From Caryophanales bacterium (lineage in GTDB: Bacteria > Bacillota > Bacilli > Paenibacillales > CANHCR01), in NCBI GenBank assembly GCA_947459205.1, contig CANHCR010000023.1, forward strand, positions 1-36,981: a stretch of DNA of 36,981 nucleotides. Reading direction: 5' to 3'. Position numbers and translations under genes: made by a program. Numbering within the stretch: the first letter of the stretch is position 1; each line of letters starts with the position of its first letter. Of this stretch, positions 32,451 to 36,981 are shown piece by piece. A model generated the notes under the pieces. The model was not told where the DNA came from. It made no database searches and saw nothing but the letters and a program-made list of their open reading frames with translations.

Positions 32451-32813
32451 ATGGATAGAGTCTCGTTGCAAGCATTGGAATGTTACGGTTATCACGGCGT
32501 ATTTCCTGAGGAAAACAAACTCGGTCAGCGCTTCATTGTCGATCTTGACCTTGATCTTGACTTGGTGCGTGCTGGACGAGACGACGACCTGTTCGCCACC
32601 GTCAATTACGCGGAAATTGCCGAGCGCGTCAAACAAATTGTCGAAGGTCCACCATACAAACTGGTGGAGGCAGTCACCGAAGCGATTGCAGCGATGTTGA
32701 TTCGTGAATACCCGTTAATTGTAGAAGCGCACGTTCGTTTGACCAAACCCAACCCGCCGGTGCCGTTTCATTTTGCCGGGGTAGCGGTCACCATTCATCG
32801 CAAAAGAGAGTAG
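32451..32813 (+). CDS. folB: Dihydroneopterin aldolase
   Basis: FolB splits dihydroneopterin to hydroxymethyl-dihydropterin and glycolaldehyde in folate synthesis. The 120-residue product matches the B. subtilis length. Conserved parts include LQALECYGYHGVFPEENKLGQRF with the catalytic Glu region, TVNYAEIAERV, YKLVEAVTEAIA with the catalytic Lys, and RLTKPNPPVPFHFAGVAV. ATG 32451 is eight bases after AAGGAGG (32436-32442). An ATG upstream at 32424 precedes that site and is rejected. A small DLDLDLDL repeat (about residues 35-42) comes from a GATCTT-like hexamer repeat. It lies 51 bases after the folP end. Confidence 0.95.
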   Translation: MDRVSLQALECYGYHGVFPEENKLGQRFIVDLDLDLDLVRAGRDDDLFATVNYAEIAERVKQIVEGPPYKLVEAVTEAIAAMLIREYPLIVEAHVRLTKPNPPVPFHFAGVAVTIHRKRE

Positions 32814-32822
32814 TGATGCAAG

Positions 32823-33377
32823 ATGTCTATGAATCAACAATCCCAGAGCCATGGAGCGACGTTGGCATATGTCGCACTTGGCGCCAATATCGGTGAGCGC
32901 GAGCAGTCTTTGCGCAGTGCCATCGAACGCTTAGATGGATGCGAAGGCATTCGCGTCGTCGGGTGTTCGCCTATTTATCAAACGCAACCGGTAGGCGTGA
33001 TCGATCAACCCCTTTTTCTCAACATGGTCGTCGTCGCTGAAACAACACTTGACGCGCATCCATTTTTCGAACAGATGATGCTTGTGGAGCAGTCGCTTGG
33101 CCGCACGCGCGAAGTACATTGGGGACCGCGCATCATTGATCTCGATTTGCTTTGGTTTGGTGAGCAGACGATCGACAGCGCGCAATTAACCGTGCCTCAT
33201 CCGCACATGTTCGAGCGAGCGTTCGTCTTGGCACCGCTGCTTGACGTCGTTCGTCAATTTTCACCAAACAAACAATCGCTCATCGCTGACTGTTTGCAAC
33301 GACAACCTGACAAGGAGGATGTACAACTTTGGATCCATATCGACTGGCAAACCGCATCAGGTCGTTCCGCAAATTAA
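32823..33377 (+). CDS. folK: 6-hydroxymethyl-7,8-dihydropterin pyrophosphokinase
   Basis: FolK transfers pyrophosphate from ATP to hydroxymethyl-dihydropterin, giving the substrate of FolP. The 184-residue product has the HPPK signatures: YVALGANIGEREQSLRSAI, PIYQTQPVGVIDQPLFLNMV, and the ATP/metal motif RTREVHWGPRIIDLDLLWFG with the paired Asp. PHPHMFERAFVLAPL follows. ATG 32823 and ATG 32829 are both possible; I see no strong binding site to decide. Its 3' end overlaps the next gene (yazB) by 49 bases in another frame. That overlap is unusually long but the same gene order is found in B. subtilis. Confidence 0.95.
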   Translation: MSMNQQSQSHGATLAYVALGANIGEREQSLRSAIERLDGCEGIRVVGCSPIYQTQPVGVIDQPLFLNMVVVAETTLDAHPFFEQMMLVEQSLGRTREVHWGPRIIDLDLLWFGEQTIDSAQLTVPHPHMFERAFVLAPLLDVVRQFSPNKQSLIADCLQRQPDKEDVQLWIHIDWQTASGRSAN

Positions 33378-33550
33378 AAGGCTATACACAATCCGACTTT
33401 GCTAAAAAGTTGGGCGTATCGTTGGTGGTGTTAGGAGAAATCGAACGTGGCAATCGACCGCCGAAAGCGCAGATGCTGGATCTAATCAGCAACGCTCTAG
33501 GAATTACAACGGCAGAACTGACCGATTTCGGTCAGCAAGAGGTGAAATAA
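33329..33550 (+). CDS. yazB: Small XRE-family transcriptional regulator (YazB-like)
   Basis: This 73-residue protein is a single helix-turn-helix domain of the Cro/C1 (XRE) type: RIRSFRKLKGYTQSDFAKKLGVSLVVLGEIERGNRPPKAQMLDLISNALG. The two HTH helices are TQSDFAKKLG and SLVVLGEIERG. It lies between folK and dusB like yazB of B. subtilis, whose role is not established. The start is TTG 33329, ten bases after AAGGAGG (33312-33318), inside folK. No other start would keep the full domain with such a site. It probably is co-transcribed with the folate genes. Its target is unknown. Confidence 0.85.
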   Translation: MDPYRLANRIRSFRKLKGYTQSDFAKKLGVSLVVLGEIERGNRPPKAQMLDLISNALGITTAELTDFGQQEVK

Positions 33551-33552
33551 CG

Positions 33553-34539
33553 ATGTTAAAAATCGGTAATGTAGAAACGAAAAACAATGTAGTGCTGGCA
33601 CCGATGGCCGGTGTCTGCAATCCCGCTTTTCGGCTAATCGCCAAAGAGTTCGGCTGCGGTCTCGTGTGCGCCGAAATGGTCAGTGATAAAGCGATTTTGC
33701 ACGGCAATGAACGAACACTGCAAATGCTATATGTCGATGAGCGCGAGAAACCGCTTAGTTTGCAAATTTTTGGCGGCGATAAGGAGACTTTGGTCGAAGC
33801 GGCGAAAATTGTCGATAAACAGACGAATGCCGACATTATAGACATCAACATGGGGTGTCCAGTGCCGAAAATTACGAAATGTGATGCAGGCGCTCGGTGG
33901 TTGCTTGATCCGAACAAAATTTATGAGATGGTAGCTGCTGTCGTCGATGTCGTCGATAAGCCGGTAACCGTCAAAATGCGTCTCGGTTGGGATGCCGAGC
34001 ATATTTATGCTGTCGACAATGCACGCGCTGTCGAGCGGGCAGGCGGTCAAGCAGTCAGTGTTCATGGTCGCACGCGCGAACAGATGTACACTGGCACCGC
34101 GGACTGGAACATGATTCGTGAAGTGAAACAGGCTGTCAATATACCGGTAATCGGCAATGGCGACGTGTTCACGCCCGAAGATGCGCGGCGCATGCTCGAT
34201 ACGACCGGCTGTGACGGTGTGATGATCGGACGCGCGGCACTTGGAAACCCGTGGATGCTCTATCGTACGATCGAATTTTTGACAACCGGCACGTTGCCTG
34301 CAGATCCGAGCAATAGCGAAAAACTGCGGATCGCCCTTCTGCACTTAGACCGCCTAATCGCCCTCAAAGGTGAACATGTTGCCGTCAAAGAAATGCGTAA
34401 GCACATGGCGTGGTATCTGAAAGGTATGCCGGGTGCAGCACGTATTAAAGACCAAATCATGGAGCAGACGGAGCGTGAAGCGCTCGTTCGCCTGCTTTCC
34501 GAATACATCAGCGAATTAGACGCAATCGCTGTAAATTGA
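33553..34539 (+). CDS. dusB: tRNA-dihydrouridine synthase B
   Basis: DusB reduces specific uridines in the tRNA D-loop to dihydrouridine, using FMN and NADPH. The 328-residue product has the TIM-barrel FMN enzyme features: VLAPMAGVCNPAFRLIAKEFG at the start, CAEMVSDKAI, DINMGCPVPKITK (about 97-109) with the catalytic Cys, VTVKMRLGW, VHGRTREQMYTG and IPVIGNGDV. DGVMIGRAALGNPW binds FMN phosphate. ATG 33553 follows AGAGGTGA (33539-33546), three bases after the yazB stop. It is the last gene of the folate unit. The greA promoter starts at its stop codon. Confidence 0.95.
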   Translation: MLKIGNVETKNNVVLAPMAGVCNPAFRLIAKEFGCGLVCAEMVSDKAILHGNERTLQMLYVDEREKPLSLQIFGGDKETLVEAAKIVDKQTNADIIDINMGCPVPKITKCDAGARWLLDPNKIYEMVAAVVDVVDKPVTVKMRLGWDAEHIYAVDNARAVERAGGQAVSVHGRTREQMYTGTADWNMIREVKQAVNIPVIGNGDVFTPEDARRMLDTTGCDGVMIGRAALGNPWMLYRTIEFLTTGTLPADPSNSEKLRIALLHLDRLIALKGEHVAVKEMRKHMAWYLKGMPGAARIKDQIMEQTEREALVRLLSEYISELDAIAVN

Positions 34540-34564
34540 CTTTTTAGCATTTCTGCATTAGAAT
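34536..34564 (+). promoter_or_regulatory. Sigma-A promoter of greA
   Basis: TTGACT (34536-34541), a 17-base spacer and TAGAAT (34559-34564). The -35 overlaps the dusB stop codon (34537-34539), so the promoter begins inside the upstream gene. Confidence 0.7.
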
Positions 34565-34601
34565 ACATTCGTGTTTGATCTCGCAAATGAGGTGATTAGC
34601 C

Positions 34602-35051
34602 GTGAGTGACAAAGAAGTATATTTAACGAAACAAGGGCTTAAGAAATTGGAAACGGAACTCGAGCACTTGAAAACGGTCAAGCGTCCTGAAATCGCTGCC
34701 CGTCTGAAAGAAGCGACCAGCCACGGGGACTTGTCTGAGAACTTTGAGTTCGAGGAAGCAAAGAACGAGCAAGCGTTCAACGAAGGGCGCATTACTTCGC
34801 TTGAGAATAAACTGAAAAACGCTCGCATCATCCGCAGTTTTGAAATCTCGGTCAAAGATTTAGACACCGGCAATGTTTACGATTTCACAATCGTCGGTAC
34901 GGATGAGGCAGATCCTGACTTCAATCAGATTTCCAACGAATCGCCGGTCGGTCAAGCGCTTAATGAGAAAAAGAAGGGCGACTTGGTCGAAGTGAGCGTG
35001 CCGTCGGGCGTCGTCCGCTACGAAGTGTTGGACAGCAAAATCGGAGAGTAA
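34602..35051 (+). CDS. greA: Transcription elongation factor GreA
   Basis: GreA rescues backtracked RNA polymerase by stimulating cleavage of the displaced RNA 3' end. The 149-residue product has the N-terminal coiled coil (about 5-75) with the acidic tip DLSENFEFEEAKNEQ. A C-terminal FKBP-like domain (about 80-149: YDFTIVGTDEADPDFNQISNESPVGQALNEKKKGDLVEV) follows. Length is a little below the usual 157-158. The start is GTG 34602, with GAGGTGAT (34589-34596) just upstream. Its promoter is at 34536-34564 and a terminator lies between it and lysS. In B. subtilis greA is elsewhere. Confidence 0.95.
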   Translation: MSDKEVYLTKQGLKKLETELEHLKTVKRPEIAARLKEATSHGDLSENFEFEEAKNEQAFNEGRITSLENKLKNARIIRSFEISVKDLDTGNVYDFTIVGTDEADPDFNQISNESPVGQALNEKKKGDLVEVSVPSGVVRYEVLDSKIGE

Positions 35052-35060
35052 AGTAACATT

Positions 35061-35095
35061 AAGGGAGCGCTTAATTGAACGGCGCTCTTTTTTAT
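35061..35095 (+). terminator. Terminator between greA and lysS
   Basis: AAGGGAGCGC (35061-35070), an 11-base loop, then GCGCTC with a following T-run (about 35082-35093). The GAGCGC/GCGCTC core is perfect. No clear promoter follows before lysS, so some readthrough to lysS is likely. Confidence 0.7.
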
Positions 35096-35097
35096 AG

Positions 35098-36621
<1,524 letters not shown>

Positions 36622-36651
36622 CGGTCAAGTCGAAAACAGAAGATCAAGGAG

Positions 36652-36689
36652 AAAAAGCGGATTCAGCATGATGCGGATTCGCTTTTTTT
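36652..36689 (+). terminator. Terminator after lysS
   Basis: AAAAAGCG (36652-36659) and CGCTTTTT (36680-36687) form the stem, with an inner GCA/TGC pairing (36665-36674) and a long T-run. It isolates lysS from the rRNA promoters. Confidence 0.75.
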
Positions 36690-36708
36690 AATTATTTTTT
36701 TTGAAAAC

Positions 36709-36737
36709 TTGCAATCTCATTTTGAGCGTGGTATAGT
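36709..36737 (+). promoter_or_regulatory. rRNA promoter P1
   Basis: TTGCAA (36709-36714), 17-base spacer, TATAGT (36732-36737) with an extended TG (36729-36730). Confidence 0.75.
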
Positions 36738-36795
36738 AATTTTCGCCGTCAAAAACGGTGTTGCAAGTCCGGTAGAATTTGGTCGGGAAGAAATC

Positions 36796-36825
36796 TTGCA
36801 ATGCTATTGTCGGATGTGGTATAGT
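36796..36825 (+). promoter_or_regulatory. rRNA promoter P2
   Basis: TTGCAA (36796-36801), 18-base spacer, TATAGT (36820-36825) with the same GTGGTATAGTA context as P1, 88 bases downstream. Confidence 0.75.
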
Positions 36826-36949
36826 AGCAAAGCGCCTTCGGAAGCGGGAGGCGGAACGCACCTTGAAAACTGATCAACGAATGAGGAAAGAAAGCAACAA
36901 AACGTTAGCAGATCATGAGTTCTAGATGAACTTTTTAGATGAAGGAAAC

Positions 36950-36981
36950 TTTATTGGAGAGTTTGATCCTGGCTCAGGACG
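36950..36981 (+). rRNA. rrs: 16S ribosomal RNA, 5' end (cut by window edge)
   Basis: The last bases are the universal 5' end of bacterial 16S rRNA. GAGAGTTTGATCCTGGCTCA (36957-36976, the primer 27F region) follows TTTATTG, the usual Bacillales mature start. Only about 32 bases are within the window, so the taxonomy cannot be read from it. It starts an rRNA operon on the same strand as lysS. Confidence 0.95.

Larger units (their letters stand above)
36690..36949 (+). promoter_or_regulatory. rRNA operon promoter and leader region
   Basis: This gene-free stretch lies between the lysS terminator and 16S. It holds two tandem promoters (listed separately), a small hairpin (CGCCGT and ACGGTG, 36745-36760) and a leader after about 36832. 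The leader carries CCTTGAAAACTGATCAACG (36861-36879), a motif like those in Bacillales rRNA leaders and spacers, possibly part of antitermination or processing. I see no coding sequence. Confidence 0.65.

Overview
This window is a block of housekeeping and sporulation genes from an endospore-forming member of the Firmicutes (Bacilli, order Bacillales). The evidence is the spore genes (sspF, spoVG, spoVT, yabP, yabQ, spoIIE, yabS, yabT), the gene order, which follows the Bacillus subtilis ispE-to-lysS region closely, and Gram-positive style ribosome binding sites and promoters. Base composition looks close to balanced by eye. Differences from B. subtilis (nadABC after ftsH, greA before lysS, no prs/ctc/fin) suggest a deeper Bacillales lineage. 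An Alicyclobacillaceae- or Paenibacillaceae-like host is my guess only. All recognised genes are on the + strand.

Layout. Bases 1-210 are the 3' end of a group II intron (C-terminus of its reverse transcriptase, domain V, domain VI). Next come sspF, ispE, purR-ridA, spoVG, glmU-pth-mfd-prsA-like, spoVT, yabN/mazG, rqcP, yabP-yabQ-divIC, and yabR (14 kb). Then spoIIE, yabS-yabT-tilS-hpt, ftsH, nadA-nadB-nadC-coaX-hslO (tightly overlapping, 22.3-27.4 kb) and cysK. A folate operon follows: pabB-pabA-[pabC-folP fused]-folB-folK-yazB-dusB. The window closes with greA-lysS, a rho-independent terminator, two tandem rRNA promoters and the first 32 bases of a 16S rRNA gene.

Functional themes. Sporulation and spore proteins carry promoters that match their expected sigma factors: sigma-G for sspF and spoVT, sigma-H for spoVG, sigma-E for yabP, and a Spo0A-type sigma-A promoter with a 21-bp spacer for spoIIE. 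Cofactor synthesis is concentrated here: isoprenoid precursor, NAD, CoA, and folate from chorismate to the pterin. Cell-wall precursor supply (glmU), division (divIC), translation quality control (pth, rqcP, tilS, dusB, lysS) and proteostasis or redox genes (ftsH, hslO, prsA-like) fill the rest.

I did not find a clearly new biological system. The features most worth checking are the single-chain PabC-FolP fusion, the group II intron next to sspF, a 46-base yabQ/divIC overlap containing a slippery A-run, the missing prs/ctc/fin genes, and candidate PurR and CymR operators at purR and cysK.
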